Positions 16,425 through 26,793 of a DNA stretch of 64,000 nt are shown here, in pieces. This DNA is from Streptococcus oralis (GTDB lineage: Bacteria; Bacillota; Bacilli; Lactobacillales; Streptococcaceae). The DNA is taken from the NCBI RefSeq assembly GCF_024399415.1, contig NZ_CP029257.1, positions 1,387,501 to 1,451,500 of the forward strand, written 5' to 3'. The notes below the pieces were generated by a model, which searched no databases, was not told where the DNA came from, and saw nothing but the letters and a program-made list of their open reading frames with translations. How positions within the stretch are numbered: the first letter of the stretch is position 1; each line of letters starts with the position of its first letter. Position numbers and translations under genes: made by a program.

Positions 16425-17183
16425 ATGTCTGAAACTATTTTAGAAATCAAGGACTTAAAAAAATCCTTTGGAGACAATCCCATCCTCCAAGGCCTTTCTC
16501 TAGATATCAAAAAGGGGGAAGTCGTCGTCATTCTAGGACCATCTGGTTGCGGGAAAAGTACACTTCTCCGCTGCCTCAATGGCTTAGAAACCATACAGGC
16601 TGGGGATATTCTTCTGGACGGCCAGTCCATTATTAGCAACCAGAAAAACTTTCATCTGGTTCGCCAAAAGATTGGCATGGTCTTTCAAAGTTATGAACTC
16701 TTTCCTCACCTAGATGTCCTTCAAAACCTCATCCTAGGCCCTATCAAAGCTCAGGGACGAGACAAGAAAGAAGTAACAGCGGAAGCTTTGCAACTACTGG
16801 AACGTGTGGGTTTGCTTGATAAAAAAGACAGTTTTGCTCGCCAATTATCTGGTGGACAGAAACAACGAGTGGCGATTGTCCGTGCCCTTCTCATGCATCC
16901 AGAAATTATCCTCTTTGACGAAGTGACGGCTTCGCTGGATCCTGAAATGGTGCGTGAAGTTCTGGAACTCATCAATGACTTGGCTCAAGAAGGGCGCACC
17001 ATGATTCTGGTAACCCACGAAATGCAGTTTGCCCAAGCTATTGCAGATCGGATAATCTTTCTCGACCAAGGGAAAATTGCTGAAGAAGGAACGGCTCAGG
17101 AATTCTTCACCAATCCACAAACCAAACGAGCACAGGAATTTTTAAACGTCTTTGACTTTAGCCAGTTCGGCTCATATCTATAA
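16425..17183 (+). CDS. Polar amino-acid ABC transporter ATP-binding protein
   Basis: 252-residue GlnQ-type ATPase: Walker A GPSGCGKST (about 36-44), Q-loop VFQSYELFPHLDV, signature QLSGGQKQR (about 138-146), Walker B IILFDEVTASLD, and switch VTHEM. The Walker B Glu is followed by V rather than P, a common variant in this subfamily. It drives import through the two permeases encoded just upstream; the binding protein follows after 11 bases. Confidence 0.95.
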   Translation: MSETILEIKDLKKSFGDNPILQGLSLDIKKGEVVVILGPSGCGKSTLLRCLNGLETIQAGDILLDGQSIISNQKNFHLVRQKIGMVFQSYELFPHLDVLQNLILGPIKAQGRDKKEVTAEALQLLERVGLLDKKDSFARQLSGGQKQRVAIVRALLMHPEIILFDEVTASLDPEMVREVLELINDLAQEGRTMILVTHEMQFAQAIADRIIFLDQGKIAEEGTAQEFFTNPQTKRAQEFLNVFDFSQFGSYL

Positions 17184-17194
17184 AGGAGATTTTT

Positions 17195-18061
17195 ATGAAA
17201 CTACTCAAACCAATTCTAACTGTTTTTGCTCTAGCATTTGCGCTTATCTTTGTCACAGCTTGTAGCTCAGGTGGAAGCTCTGATGCTTCATCAGGAAAAA
17301 CAACTGCCAAGGCCCGCACTATCGACGAAATCAAAAAAAGCGGTGAGCTTCGAATCGCCGTATTTGGAGACAAAAAGCCATTTGGTTATGTTGACAACGA
17401 CGGTTCCTACCAAGGCTACGATATTGAACTTGGGAACCAACTGGCACAAGACCTTGGTGTGAAAGTTAAATACGTTTCCGTCGATGCTGCCAACCGTGCT
17501 GAATACTTGATTTCAAACAAGGTGGATATCACCCTTGCCAACTTCACAGTTACTGACGAACGTAAGAAACAAGTTGACTTTGCCCTTCCTTACATGAAAG
17601 TATCACTCGGTGTTGTGTCACCAAAAGATAAAGTCATCAAAGACGTTAAAGAATTAGAAGGCAAAACCTTGATTGTTACGAAAGGAACGACTGCTGAAAC
17701 TTATTTTGAGAAAAATCACCCAGAAGTAAAACTCCAAAAATACGACCAATATAGCGACGCCTACCAAGCCCTTCTTGACGGACGTGGTGATGCCTTCTCT
17801 ACTGACAATACGGAAGTCCTAGCGTGGGCTCTCGAAAATAAAGGATTTGAAGTAGGAATTACTTCCCTCGGTGACCCAGATACCATCGCACCAGCAGTTC
17901 AAAAGGGTAATCAAGAACTTCTTGACTACATCAACCAAGAAATCGAAAAACTTGGTAAAGAAAACTTCTTCCACAAGGCTTATGAAAAGACACTTCACCC
18001 AACCTACGGTGATGCTGCTAATGCAGATGATCTAGTTGTTGAAGGTGGAAAAGTCGACTAA
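17195..18061 (+). CDS. Amino-acid ABC transporter substrate-binding lipoprotein
   Basis: 288 residues: signal sequence with lipobox VTAC (mature Cys about residue 23), a Ser/Gly/Asp-rich linker, then a type II periplasmic-binding-protein fold (LRIAVFGDKKPFGYVDNDGSYQGYD, about 50 onward). The ligand pocket pattern (VDITLANFTVTDERKKQVDF) is that of the Glu/Gln/Asp or general polar amino-acid group; the exact ligand cannot be read. RBS AAAGGAG precedes ATG 17195. It completes the four-gene importer and ends at a terminator. Confidence 0.92.
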   Translation: MKLLKPILTVFALAFALIFVTACSSGGSSDASSGKTTAKARTIDEIKKSGELRIAVFGDKKPFGYVDNDGSYQGYDIELGNQLAQDLGVKVKYVSVDAANRAEYLISNKVDITLANFTVTDERKKQVDFALPYMKVSLGVVSPKDKVIKDVKELEGKTLIVTKGTTAETYFEKNHPEVKLQKYDQYSDAYQALLDGRGDAFSTDNTEVLAWALENKGFEVGITSLGDPDTIAPAVQKGNQELLDYINQEIEKLGKENFFHKAYEKTLHPTYGDAANADDLVVEGGKVD

Positions 18062-18076
18062 TACTCTTCGAAAATA
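18062..18076. repeat. Relic of a BOX terminus
   Basis: TACTCTTCGAAAAT at once after the transporter stop equals the boxA end seen in the BOX copies at 2.7 and 57.7 kb. The rest of the element is missing, so this is a remnant or chance match. Confidence 0.4.
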
Positions 18077-18081
18077 AACAG

Positions 18082-18116
18082 AAATCAGGTAATCCTAGTG
18101 ACTACCTGATTTTCTA
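18082..18116. terminator. Bidirectional terminator between the transporter and pyrE
   Basis: AAATCAGGTA and TACCTGATTT form a 10-bp stem with A-rich and T-rich outer sides. It lies between converging genes and can end both. Confidence 0.85.
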
Positions 18117-18120
18117 TGTT

Positions 18121-18753
18121 TTAAGCGTTTTGCCAATTTTCTTGGTCTTCTTTAAAGCGTTTTAGGAGAGCAAGTCCTTCTGGCGTAATGTAACCTTCTT
18201 CTTGGGCTAGGTGGATGAGTTCGCTGTAGTTAGAAAGCGTCACAAGTTTGACACCAGCATCCGCAAAATTCTTATCAGCTTTTGGCAATTGATAACTGAA
18301 AATCGCTACAACTCCAAGCACATCTGCTCCTTCGCGTTTAGCTGCTGCTACGGCTTCAAGAACAGACCCACCCGTTGAAATGAGATCTTCAACAATAACC
18401 ATCTTTTGCCCCTGAGCTATGCGACCTTCGATTTGGTTGCCTGCTCCATGGTCTTTTGGTTTGCTGCGGATGTAGGCAAAAGGCAAGTTCATCTTGTCAG
18501 CGATGATAGCTCCGTGTGGAATTCCTGCTGTCGCAGTTCCTGCAATCACTTCTACCTCTGGAAAGGCTGTCTTGATAGCATCTACAAAACCATTTTCAAT
18601 CAAGGTTCTAGTTTCTGGGTAAGCCAGAGTCACGCGGTTGTCAGTATAAATCGGCGATTTGATACCAGATGCCCAAGTAAAAGGCTCTTCTGGTTTAAGG
18701 TAAACTGCCTGAATTTTCAAGAGGTGGCTAGCAATATCTTTAGCAAGTGTCAT
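18121..18753 (-). CDS. pyrE: Orotate phosphoribosyltransferase PyrE
   Basis: Converts orotate and PRPP to OMP. 210 residues, normal size. The PRPP-binding motif [12 protein letters not shown] (about 119-130) and the flexible-loop segment [15 protein letters not shown] (about 95-109) are intact. RBS AAGGAGA precedes ATG 18753. It follows pyrF after 33 bases and shares the PyrR-controlled leader. Confidence 0.96.
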   Translation of the reverse strand: MTLAKDIASHLLKIQAVYLKPEEPFTWASGIKSPIYTDNRVTLAYPETRTLIENGFVDAIKTAFPEVEVIAGTATAGIPHGAIIADKMNLPFAYIRSKPKDHGAGNQIEGRIAQGQKMVIVEDLISTGGSVLEAVAAAKREGADVLGVVAIFSYQLPKADKNFADAGVKLVTLSNYSELIHLAQEEGYITPEGLALLKRFKEDQENWQNA

Positions 18754-18786
18754 AGTATTCTCCTTTTATTTTTATAATCTATTTCT

Positions 18787-19488
18787 TTAATTTCTGTCTT
18801 GGTTCCATTCATCCTTGATAGCATGATAAGCTGCAACAGGATTCTCAGCTTGGGTAATAGGACGTCCCACTACGATATAGTCACTACCGATTTTATAAGC
18901 ATCCGCTGGCGTCATGACACGTTTTTGGTCTCCAACCGCAGCTCCAGCTGGACGAATTCCTGGTGTCAAACAGATAAAATCTGGATTGGTAGCCTGCTTG
19001 ATGAGTTGCACTTCCTGAGCCGAGCAAACGACACCATCCAAGCCTGCTTCAGCTGTCTTTTTAGCATAGTGAATCACAGACTCTTGCAGGCTGGTTTGGA
19101 TATTTTGAAAATCCTGCATCTGGCTTTCCGACGTTGATGTAAGCTGGGTCACAGCAATCAATTTGGCTTGTGTCCCAAGACCTTCACGTGCAGCCTTCAT
19201 CATCTCCACACCACCAGCAGCATGAACATTGGTCATGTCTACACCAAGCTGAGATAAGACCTTCATGGCAGATTTAACTGTATTGGGAATGTCATGTAGC
19301 TTGAGGTCCAAAAAGACACTATGCCCCAGTGACTTCAAATAACGGACAACTTCTGGACCTTCCGCATAATAAAGCTCCATCCCTACTTTTAGATAAAGAC
19401 TTTCTTCTGCCGGGAAAAGAGATAAAAATTCCTTGACCGCCTCAAAACTAGGAAAATCAAGAGCAATAACTGGACGATATTCGCGCAT
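18787..19488 (-). CDS. pyrF: Orotidine-5'-phosphate decarboxylase PyrF
   Basis: Decarboxylates OMP to UMP. 233-residue TIM barrel. The catalytic Asp-Lys-Asp cluster lies in [14 protein letters not shown] (about 57-70). The C-terminal phosphate site appears as TPGIRPAG and VVGRPIT. RBS AAAAGGAGA precedes ATG 19488. It is the first gene of pyrF-pyrE after a PyrR attenuator. Confidence 0.96.
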   Translation of the reverse strand: MREYRPVIALDFPSFEAVKEFLSLFPAEESLYLKVGMELYYAEGPEVVRYLKSLGHSVFLDLKLHDIPNTVKSAMKVLSQLGVDMTNVHAAGGVEMMKAAREGLGTQAKLIAVTQLTSTSESQMQDFQNIQTSLQESVIHYAKKTAEAGLDGVVCSAQEVQLIKQATNPDFICLTPGIRPAGAAVGDQKRVMTPADAYKIGSDYIVVGRPITQAENPVAAYHAIKDEWNQDRN

Positions 19489-19542
19489 ACCTTTCTCCTT
19501 TTACCTTTAAGAGCAAGAGAGTATGGTCAAAAATAAACCACG

Positions 19543-19640
19543 AAAAAAGGAACCTGCCAACAGCAAGGTTCCACGAAAAATGGGTAGAGTCCACCCTTTC
19601 ACCGTCTAACCTTAGCTGCCTCTCTGGACTGCTTTAAAGG
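19543..19640 (-). promoter_or_regulatory. PyrR-type attenuator of pyrF-pyrE
   Basis: The minus-strand leader carries AGTCCAGAGAGGCAGCTAAGG (19612-19631 region), the PyrR binding-loop consensus, then a hairpin GGTGGACTCTACCC-like segment, then a terminator GGAACCTTGC/GCAGGTTCC followed by T6 at 19543-19572. With UMP, PyrR would hold the binding loop and let the terminator form, stopping transcription before pyrF. Confidence 0.9.
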
Positions 19641-19649
19641 TTTTTTTCT

Positions 19650-19678
19650 ATTCTATTATTTATAGTAGGACTTGTCAA
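19650..19678 (-). promoter_or_regulatory. Promoter of pyrF-pyrE
   Basis: TTGACA (19673-19678), a 17-base spacer and TAGAAT (19650-19655), just before the PyrR leader. It shows that pyrF is not merely read through from divIB. Confidence 0.75.
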
Positions 19679-19733
19679 GCAAAAACTCGAAACTGGACTT
19701 CTATACCATTCAAAATCAAGAGGAAAAGTTAGT

Positions 19734-20897
19734 CTAACGACTCTGTGATTGCTGGCTCGTTTGGCTTTGATTTCCCTGTTCTTCTTGTTTTTCCTTTTCT
19801 TCTTCCTGTTTTTTCTTCTCAGCTTCCTTGGCCTCTTGTTTGGCTTTTTCCTCAGCTTCTTCTATCAATTTATCCGCTATGGTATAGCTGTATACTCCAG
19901 CTTCCATATCGACTACACTCGGTTCTGTCAATTGTGGCTTGATTTTGCTGTAATAAGGCAATTTTTTGCTCAATTCTGATAGGGGAACCAAAATCTCATC
20001 TGTATCCAGCATGGTAATTTTTAAAAGATCTGCTGTTGCCTTGCTCGGCGCTAATTCGATTTTCTGGATTTGACTCTTGATATCCTCACTGATAGTAGAT
20101 AATCCTGTGATCAGCTCTTTCACCTGCTGCTCATCGTTAAAGGTAACTGTCAGATAAGTCTCAGGCAAGTTTAAGCGATCAACAGGAGTTGACTCTACTG
20201 TACCACTAGAAAGAATAGGATAATGTTCTTCACCAGACACATAATAACCGACAATATCAAATTCCTTAACCTCAATCGTAAAGTTAGCCGGAAATTGATA
20301 GTCAATCTTCGCTGATTCTATCCAATGATTGGACTTGATTCGCTCAGCGTATGTTTCCTTATCCAACAATAGAGCTAAGGTATAGTCGCTATCTTGAATT
20401 CCAGAAGCCTGTTTGATGTCATCCGCCTGCGTGTTACTATTTCCCTTAACCTCGATATTTTTGATGGTCGAAAGTGGAGTCAATAGATAGACTGAAAGAA
20501 GGAGGACCAGAACACTGGGAACCAAGATACTCACAGCTCGCCAAATATGAACAGGTGCAATTTTAGGCTTGGCTGGTTTCTCTGGTTTCTCTGGTTTTTC
20601 TTTTTTCTTCTTCTCTTTTTCCTCTTTGACTTTCCGGTCATCCTTTTGAGATTTTTCTTCTTTTTCGGATGGTTCCTTGCTTGGACTTGAGGCTTCCTCA
20701 TCTGACTCACTCGATGATTTCTTGGATTCCTCCAATAGTTTCGAGTTGGCTTCCTTACGAGCTTGTTTTTCCTTTTCCTTCTCTTCAGCTAGGGCAGCTT
20801 CTTCCTCAGCCTTCTTCTTCAGGTATTCCTGGTTTCGTTTCTGCCATTCAGACAATTCTTGCTTCTGGTTTGATTCTTTTTTCTTATCCTTTGACAT
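19734..20897 (-). CDS. divIB: Cell-division protein DivIB/FtsQ
   Basis: 387 residues, longer than many FtsQ proteins because of charged extensions. A Lys/Glu/Ser-rich cytoplasmic domain with predicted coiled coil spans about 1-115; one membrane helix (VSILVPSVLVLLLSVYLL) lies near 122-141; a POTRA domain begins with STIKNIEVKGNSN (about 146 on); a beta domain follows; and a Lys/Glu/Gln-rich tail ends the protein. It belongs to the FtsL-DivIC-DivIB division complex. It follows murG by 9 bases in the murD-murG-divIB cluster. Confidence 0.95.
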   Translation of the reverse strand: MSKDKKKESNQKQELSEWQKRNQEYLKKKAEEEAALAEEKEKEKQARKEANSKLLEESKKSSSESDEEASSPSKEPSEKEEKSQKDDRKVKEEKEKKKKEKPEKPEKPAKPKIAPVHIWRAVSILVPSVLVLLLSVYLLTPLSTIKNIEVKGNSNTQADDIKQASGIQDSDYTLALLLDKETYAERIKSNHWIESAKIDYQFPANFTIEVKEFDIVGYYVSGEEHYPILSSGTVESTPVDRLNLPETYLTVTFNDEQQVKELITGLSTISEDIKSQIQKIELAPSKATADLLKITMLDTDEILVPLSELSKKLPYYSKIKPQLTEPSVVDMEAGVYSYTIADKLIEEAEEKAKQEAKEAEKKKQEEEKEKQEEQGNQSQTSQQSQSR

Positions 20898-20906
20898 TGA
20901 TATTCC

Positions 20907-21965
20907 TTATGATAGGTCTTTTCTTAGTAGATCGTAAAAATCTGCAAGAGATTTCAATTCAGTCGAAGCTTTCATGCTAGCTTGGTACTGATCCTTATGA
21001 CTAAGCAAGTGACTGAGTTTCTCCTCCAAGCTTTTCAAGGTCAAGTCACTTTCTTGAAGTTCTTCTGCATAGCCTTTCTTAACAAAGTAGGCAGCATTTT
21101 CAATCTGGTCTCCTCGACTTGCTTCACGACCCAATGGTACGATGAGATGGAGTTTCGCCATGGCCAAGAGCTCGAAAATCGTATTGGCACCGCCACGCGT
21201 CACTACCACATCTGCCATCTCCATCATGGGTTGATAGAGATCTGTCACATAATCAACACGAAAGAGATTTTGACTCAACTCATTGAGGCTGGAATCTCCA
21301 GTGAGATTGATAATATTGTAGCGTTCGGTCAGTTCTTGCTTATGATCTGTCACTAATTGGTTAAAAACACGAGCTCCTGCAGAACCACCAACAAATAATA
21401 CCGTTGGCAATTTAGGATTAAAGTGGGTTTGGATATCCACCAATTCATCTGGTTCAGGAGTTTTTTGGTCTGAAACCTTGGTCACAGCACCCACATGCTC
21501 GACTTTTGCGAGACCAGCAGCTTGCTCAAAGGTTGAATACATCTTGGTCGCAAATTTATAGGCAATTTTATTGGCCAAGCCCATAGACAGGTCCGATTCG
21601 TGAATAAAGACAGGCACTCCTGACACTCGCGCTGCGATAACCGGCGGTACAGAGACAAATCCCCCCTTTGAAAAAAGAGCCTGTGGACGCAGTCGTAACA
21701 TGATAAAGAGGGATTGGACAATTCCCCAGCCAACTTTGAAGACGTCCAGCATATTTTGCCAAGAGAAATAGCGACGCAACTTCCCAGTCGCAATAGAGTG
21801 GAAGGTCACATTCAAACCTGACTTGAGGATTTCTTGGTGTTCGATCCCGTGTTTATCACCAATATAGTGAACTTCCCAGCCGTCTTCGATGAACTTGGGC
21901 ATTAACAAAAGGTTGAGGGTGACATGTCCAACCGTCCCCCCACCTGTAAAGACAATTTTCTTCAT
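20907..21965 (-). CDS. murG: UDP-GlcNAc:lipid I transferase MurG
   Basis: Adds GlcNAc to lipid I to make lipid II on the inner membrane face. GT-B fold, 352 residues. The N-terminal glycine loop is [10 protein letters not shown] (the family usually has GGTGGH, so this is a streptococcal variant). FVGGSAGA opens the second domain and [12 protein letters not shown] (about 267-278) holds the UDP-GlcNAc site. It starts 1 base after murD and is followed by divIB; the whole set is a piece of the dcw cluster. Confidence 0.96.
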   Translation of the reverse strand: MKKIVFTGGGTVGHVTLNLLLMPKFIEDGWEVHYIGDKHGIEHQEILKSGLNVTFHSIATGKLRRYFSWQNMLDVFKVGWGIVQSLFIMLRLRPQALFSKGGFVSVPPVIAARVSGVPVFIHESDLSMGLANKIAYKFATKMYSTFEQAAGLAKVEHVGAVTKVSDQKTPEPDELVDIQTHFNPKLPTVLFVGGSAGARVFNQLVTDHKQELTERYNIINLTGDSSLNELSQNLFRVDYVTDLYQPMMEMADVVVTRGGANTIFELLAMAKLHLIVPLGREASRGDQIENAAYFVKKGYAEELQESDLTLKSLEEKLSHLLSHKDQYQASMKASTELKSLADFYDLLRKDLS

Positions 21966-21966
21966 A

Positions 21967-23319
21967 TTATTCCTTTAACTCCGCTACTGTGTCGATGAAA
22001 AGATCTCCACGTACTTCAAAGTTAGCATACATATCCCAGCTAGCATTGGCAGGACTGAGGAGAACCACATCTCCTTGAGTCGCGAGCTCATAAGCCTTGT
22101 GGGTCGCATCAGCAATATCTGTCGCATCTACATAAGCCACACTAGCCTTATCCGCTGCCCGTTTGACACGTTCTGCAGACTGACCGAGGATAACCATCTT
22201 CTTGAGCCCAGTAATATCTGGCACCAATTCGTCAAACTCATTGCCACGGTCCAAACCACCTGCAATTAAGATAACCTTACTATTGTCAAATCCTGACAAG
22301 GCTTTTTGAGTAGCCAAGATATTGGTTGACTTGCTATCGTTATAGAATTTGACACCCTGAATTTCATCCACAAATTGGAGACGGTGTTTGACACCACCAA
22401 AGGCTGAAAGAGTTTCCCTGATGGTTTGGTTGTCTACACCACGAAGCTTGGCTACAGCAATGGTCGCAAGGGCATTTTCTACATTGTGGCTACCTGGAAC
22501 ACCGATTTCACTAGCTAGCATCACCACTTCTCCACGGAAGTAGAGTTGACCATCTTCCAAATAAGCTCCATCAACCTTTTCCTGTGTTGAAAATGGTACA
22601 ACGGTAGCTTGTGTTTTGGTAGCCAATTCTTTTGCCAAATCTTGGTTAAAGTTCAATACAAGGAAATCATCCACTGTCATCTTGTTCTGGATATTCCACT
22701 TAGCTGCCACATACTCTTCAAAAGAACCATGATAGTCGATATGAGTTGGCATGAGGTTGGTAATAACCGCAATCTCAGGATGGAATTCTTGGACACCCAT
22801 CAGTTGGAAAGAAGAAAGTTCCATGACGAGCGTGTCCTTGGCTGTCGCAGTTTGAGCCACTTGACTAGCAGGATAGCCGATGTTCCCTGACAAAAGACCA
22901 TGTTGACCAGCAGCAGTTAAAACTTCCCCAATCATGGTCGTTGTGGTTGTTTTCCCATTTGAACCAGTGATACCGATAATTGGAGCATCTGAAATCAAAT
23001 AAGCCAATTCCACCTCAGTCAAAACTGGAATCCCTTTTGCCAATGCCTTTTCAATCATGGGATTGCTATACGGGATACCTGGATTTTTCACCATCAGAGC
23101 GAAATCTTCATCCAATAATTCCAAAGGATGCCCACCAGTGACAACCTTGATTCCCTCTTCCAGCAAGCTTTGAGCAGCAGGATTTTCCTCAAAAGGCTTG
23201 CCGTCATTTACTGTCACAATAGCACCCAGCTTGTCCAACAAACGGGCCGCAGACTCACCAGACTTGGCCAAACCTAAAACAAGGACTTTCTTATTTTTAA
23301 ATTGATCGATTACTTTCAT
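21967..23319 (-). CDS. murD: UDP-N-acetylmuramoyl-alanine--D-glutamate ligase MurD
   Basis: ATP-dependent ligase adding D-Glu to UDP-MurNAc-L-Ala in the cytoplasm. 450 residues, normal. The ATP loop is [12 protein letters not shown] (about 115-126), with MELSSFQL and [12 protein letters not shown] for the metal and substrate, GVKHRLQFV, and FYNDSKSTN for the Mur ligase C-terminal domain. ATG 23319 follows GGAGTTTGA. First gene of murD-murG-divIB. Confidence 0.96.
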   Translation of the reverse strand: MKVIDQFKNKKVLVLGLAKSGESAARLLDKLGAIVTVNDGKPFEENPAAQSLLEEGIKVVTGGHPLELLDEDFALMVKNPGIPYSNPMIEKALAKGIPVLTEVELAYLISDAPIIGITGSNGKTTTTTMIGEVLTAAGQHGLLSGNIGYPASQVAQTATAKDTLVMELSSFQLMGVQEFHPEIAVITNLMPTHIDYHGSFEEYVAAKWNIQNKMTVDDFLVLNFNQDLAKELATKTQATVVPFSTQEKVDGAYLEDGQLYFRGEVVMLASEIGVPGSHNVENALATIAVAKLRGVDNQTIRETLSAFGGVKHRLQFVDEIQGVKFYNDSKSTNILATQKALSGFDNSKVILIAGGLDRGNEFDELVPDITGLKKMVILGQSAERVKRAADKASVAYVDATDIADATHKAYELATQGDVVLLSPANASWDMYANFEVRGDLFIDTVAELKE

Positions 23320-23409
23320 GTCTCAAACTCCATTTCTACTCCTACTATTTTACCATTTTTATGGAAATAATACTAAACGAAAATGCTCTAGCCCTCATTC
23401 TGACATTGA

Positions 23410-23432
23410 AAAAGAGAGCCGCAGCTCTCTTT
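23410..23432 (-). terminator. Terminator after the DUF3165-like gene
   Basis: AAAGAGAGCC and AGCTCTCTTT pair around GC, with A/T runs outside, directly after the stop of the small membrane protein. Confidence 0.75.
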
Positions 23433-23435
23433 CTT

Positions 23436-23690
23436 TTATCTTCTTTTACCCTTTTTTTCAGGCATGAGCGTAATGTCCCTCAAGCTAAAGTAGGCAAGGG
23501 CAAGCATGGCTATTGTGACAAAGAATTCTGTCGGTAGTTGGAAGATTTGCAAGATGGACAACATCAGCAAAATCAAGAGTGCAACAACTACAAAGACCAA
23601 GATAACGATGTTGACTGTTCCTTTGATACTTTGGGGTGTCGCAAATACATAGAGTAGTAATAAGAGTATCCCTATGATTAAATAGACCAT
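23436..23690 (-). CDS. Small membrane protein, DUF3165-like
   Basis: 84 residues. Three hydrophobic helices (about 2-17, 24-46, 50-70) and a basic tail MPEKKGKRR. Similar small proteins follow typA in streptococci; no function is known. It starts 19 bases after typA and is probably cotranscribed, ending at the hairpin just downstream. The family name is from memory of gene order, not from a search. Confidence 0.7.
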   Translation of the reverse strand: MVYLIIGILLLLLYVFATPQSIKGTVNIVILVFVVVALLILLMLSILQIFQLPTEFFVTIAMLALAYFSLRDITLMPEKKGKRR

Positions 23691-23709
23691 CTTTATCTCT
23701 TTCTAGCTC

Positions 23710-25551
23710 TTATTCAGCTGATTTTTTCTTCTTGTTGGCTTTCTCACGCTCTGCCTTGTTAAGGATTTGTTTACGCAAACGGATAGACTCAGGCGTTACT
23801 TCCATGTACTCATCGTCATTCAAGAATTCAAGAGACTCTTCAAGGGTCAAGATACGAGGTGTCTTGATAACAGCTGTTTGATCCTTAGTAGCTGAACGAA
23901 CGTTGGTCATTTGTTTGGCCTTAGTGATGTTAACTGTCAAGTCGTTTTCACGAGAGTTTTCGCCAATGATCATTCCTTCGTAAACCTCAGTACCTGGGTT
24001 GACAAAGATGGTTCCACGTTCTTCGATAGACATGATTGAGTAAGTTGTAGCCTTACCAGCATCGATGGAAACAAGGGCACCACGGTGACGTCCACCAATT
24101 TCTCCTGGAATCAATGGTAAGTATTGGTCGAAGGTATGGTTCATGATACCGTAACCACGAGTCATTGACAAGAACTCCGTTGAGTATCCGATCAAACCAC
24201 GCGCTGGAACAAGGAAGACCAAACGAGTTTGACCATTACCAGTTGAAATCATATCCAACATTTCACCCTTACGTTCAGAAAGGCTTTGGATAACAGAACC
24301 TTGGTATTCTTCTGGAGTATCGATTTGAACACGTTCAAATGGCTCACATTTAACACCGTCGATTTCTTTTACAATAACCTCTGGACGAGATACTTGAAGT
24401 TCATAACCCTCACGACGCATAGTTTCGATAAGGATTGACAAGTGCAATTCTCCACGACCTGAGACAGTCCATTTATCTGGTGAGTCCGTTGGGTCAACTC
24501 GTAGGGAAACGTCTGTTTGCAATTCTGCTTGCAAGCGTTCTTCCACCTTACGAGAAGTCACCCATTTTCCTTCACGACCTGCAAATGGTGAGTTGTTGAC
24601 CAAGAAAGTCATTTGAAGAGTTGGCTCATCGATGTGTAGGATTGGAAGAGGTTCAATGGCATCTGTCGGAGTAATGGTTTCACCAACAAAGATATCTTCC
24701 ATACCAGAAACAGCAATCAAGTCACCTGCTTTGGCTTCTTGGATTTCACGACGTTCCAAACCAAAGAAACCGAAAAGTTTTGTAACACGGAAGTTCTTCG
24801 TTGTACCATCTAGTTTAGAAAGGGTAACTTGGTCTCCAACTTTCACACTACCACGGAAGACACGACCGATACCGATACGACCTACGAAGTCATTGTAGTC
24901 CAAAAGTGAGACTTGGAACTGCAAAGGTTCATCTGAGTTGTCCACTGGAGCAGGGATATGGTCGATAATGGTATCAAAGATTGGTGCCATTGTTTTTTCT
25001 TGATCAGCTGGATCATCTGACAATGAAGAAGTCCCGTTGATAGCTGAAGCATACACCACTGGGAAATCAAGCTGGTCATCGTCTGCACCAAGCTCAATGA
25101 AGAGCTCCAATACTTCGTCTACTACTTCTGCTGGACGAGCTGATGGTTTGTCGATTTTGTTAACAACCACGATTGGGACAAGGTCTTGTTCCAAGGCTTT
25201 TTTCAATACGAAACGAGTCTGTGGCATGGTTCCTTCGTAGGCATCTACGACCAAGACAACACCGTCAACCATTTTCATGATACGCTCAACTTCTCCACCG
25301 AAGTCCGCGTGTCCTGGTGTGTCCATGATATTGATACGAGTTCCGTTGTAGGCAACGGCTGTATTTTTAGCAAGAATTGTAATTCCACGCTCTTTCTCGA
25401 TATCGTTTGAGTCCATAGCGCGCTCTGCCAATTCAGTACGTGCATCAAGAGTTTCAGACTGCTTCAATAATTCGTCAACGAGAGTTGTCTTACCGTGGTC
25501 AACGTGGGCGATAATCGCAATGTTACGGATATCTTCTCTTAATTTTGTCAT
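23710..25551 (-). CDS. typA: Ribosome-associated GTPase TypA/BipA
   Basis: 613-residue translational GTPase needed for ribosome assembly and stress adaptation. G1 AHVDHGKTT (about 14-22), G2 region [12 protein letters not shown]3 [12 protein letters not shown]4 [12 protein letters not shown], then EF-G-like domains III and V and the BipA-specific C-terminal domain ending in a basic tail [26 protein letters not shown] precedes ATG 25551. An extended -10 lies upstream. Confidence 0.97.
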   Translation of the reverse strand: MTKLREDIRNIAIIAHVDHGKTTLVDELLKQSETLDARTELAERAMDSNDIEKERGITILAKNTAVAYNGTRINIMDTPGHADFGGEVERIMKMVDGVVLVVDAYEGTMPQTRFVLKKALEQDLVPIVVVNKIDKPSARPAEVVDEVLELFIELGADDDQLDFPVVYASAINGTSSLSDDPADQEKTMAPIFDTIIDHIPAPVDNSDEPLQFQVSLLDYNDFVGRIGIGRVFRGSVKVGDQVTLSKLDGTTKNFRVTKLFGFFGLERREIQEAKAGDLIAVSGMEDIFVGETITPTDAIEPLPILHIDEPTLQMTFLVNNSPFAGREGKWVTSRKVEERLQAELQTDVSLRVDPTDSPDKWTVSGRGELHLSILIETMRREGYELQVSRPEVIVKEIDGVKCEPFERVQIDTPEEYQGSVIQSLSERKGEMLDMISTGNGQTRLVFLVPARGLIGYSTEFLSMTRGYGIMNHTFDQYLPLIPGEIGGRHRGALVSIDAGKATTYSIMSIEERGTIFVNPGTEVYEGMIIGENSRENDLTVNITKAKQMTNVRSATKDQTAVIKTPRILTLEESLEFLNDDEYMEVTPESIRLRKQILNKAEREKANKKKKSAE

Positions 25552-25591
25552 GATTTCCTCTAATATTTAAATTTTTATTTCTAACTGAACA

Positions 25592-25600
25592 ATTATACCA
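25592..25600 (-). promoter_or_regulatory. typA promoter (extended -10)
   Basis: Minus strand TGG-TATAAT, about 40 bases before the typA ATG. Confidence 0.7.
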
Positions 25601-25692
25601 CAGTCTCATTCAAAAATCACAGTTCAGCTAAGTGTAAATGTTTTCACTCTGCTTTTCTAGTCAAGGCAACTCTTTTCAAAGTCAGAGACTTA

Positions 25693-25701
25693 TGATAAGA
25701 T
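25693..25701 (+). promoter_or_regulatory. rsuA promoter immediately upstream of the ATG
   Basis: TGA-TAAGAT ends 8 bases before the ATG at 25710. With initiation about 7 bases after the -10 the mRNA would begin at or next to the start codon. Confidence 0.55.
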
Positions 25702-25709
25702 AAGCTGGT

Positions 25710-26435
25710 ATGCGTTTAGATAGATTATTAGCCCAAGAAAAGGTCAGTCGCAAGGCTATGAAACAGGCTCTATTAAAAAAAGAAATCCTAGTAGATGATT
25801 GTCCAGCCAGCTCACTCGCTCAAAATGTCGACACTTGGTTGCAGAAATTAGTCTTTCAAGGACGGCAGATTCAAGGATACAAGCACACCTACCTCATGCT
25901 TCATAAGCCAAACGGAGTCGTTACAGCTAGCAAGGATAAGAAACTTCCAACCGTCATGGACCTCCTTCCACCTGACATCCAGTCTGACCAGCTCTATGCT
26001 GTCGGCAGATTAGACCGCGATACGACGGGACTGCTCCTTTTGACAGACAATGGACCTCTTGGTTTTCAACTCCTTCATCCCCAGTACCATGTTGATAAAT
26101 CTTATCAAGTGGAAGTCAACGGACCGCTCACGTCAGACCATATCCAAAAATTCAAAGACGGAATTGTCTTTTTAGACGGGACCACTTGTAAACCAGCAAA
26201 GCTAGAGATTCTAGCCGCAAGCCCAACAGAGAGCCGGGCCTCCATCACTATCTCTGAGGGCAAGTTTCATCAAGTCAAGAAGATGTTTCTATCAGTTGGT
26301 GTCAAGGTGACTGCCCTAAAACGAGTCCAGTTCGGCTATTTTACATTAGACCTAGAACTAGCAGAAGGGCAATACCGTCCCTTGAATCCAGAGGAATTGG
26401 AAATCATTAAAAACTATTTAGAGATGAGTCGATAA
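25710..26435 (+). CDS. rsuA: 16S rRNA pseudouridine synthase, RsuA family
   Basis: 241 residues. An N-terminal S4 RNA-binding domain (MRLDRLLAQEKVSRKAMKQALLK, about 1-23 onward) precedes the catalytic domain with AVGRLDRDTTGLLLLTDNG (about 97-115), whose Asp is the nucleophile. The motif KFHQVKKMF near 192 is also typical of the RsuA/RluB/E/F group. The exact uridine modified is assumed from RsuA (16S position 516). No Shine-Dalgarno precedes the ATG; the promoter seems to abut it, so the mRNA may be leaderless. Divergent from typA. Confidence 0.88.
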   Translation: MRLDRLLAQEKVSRKAMKQALLKKEILVDDCPASSLAQNVDTWLQKLVFQGRQIQGYKHTYLMLHKPNGVVTASKDKKLPTVMDLLPPDIQSDQLYAVGRLDRDTTGLLLLTDNGPLGFQLLHPQYHVDKSYQVEVNGPLTSDHIQKFKDGIVFLDGTTCKPAKLEILAASPTESRASITISEGKFHQVKKMFLSVGVKVTALKRVQFGYFTLDLELAEGQYRPLNPEELEIIKNYLEMSR

Positions 26436-26470
26436 AACAAAAAAGCTTTAAATTTAAAGCTTTTTTGTTT
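26435..26470. terminator. Bidirectional terminator, 36-bp perfect palindrome
   Basis: AAACAAAAAAGCTTTAAA is followed directly by its own reverse complement. It lies between the converging rsuA and the 77-residue membrane protein and can terminate both. Confidence 0.85.
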
Positions 26471-26474
26471 TTGC

Positions 26475-26708
26475 TTATCTAAAAAAGATTGCAATGGCTA
26501 GAATCCAATTAAGAACAGAAACTACAAGTCCTACGATATTGAGAATCTTTTCTGTTTTATAGTCCAGTCCAGATTCTTTTTGGTATGAAAAAGCCAAGAC
26601 CAATCCTATAATCCCCAAAATCAGACCCACTATTGGAGATAGCAAACCAAGGACGATAGATAAGATACCTAAAATAAGTGAAGGTTTTTTCTTTTGTTGT
26701 GAATTCAT
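26475..26708 (-). CDS. Small membrane protein, DUF4190-like
   Basis: 77 residues from the ATG at 26708, which lies 10 bases after AAGGAG; an in-frame start further upstream lacks a ribosome site. Two glycine-rich helices (ILSIVLGLLSPIVGLILGII, then a C-terminal VGLVVSVLNWILAIAIFF) separated by a polar loop match the layout of DUF4190 proteins. Function unknown. Convergent with rsuA. Confidence 0.7.
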   Translation of the reverse strand: MNSQQKKKPSLILGILSIVLGLLSPIVGLILGIIGLVLAFSYQKESGLDYKTEKILNIVGLVVSVLNWILAIAIFFR

Positions 26709-26793
26709 ATTACAAAATCTCCTTAAATTTAATATAAATGATGATACCATAAAATGCTAGCTTTATCACTCATTCGACAGTTTTTACAGAATG

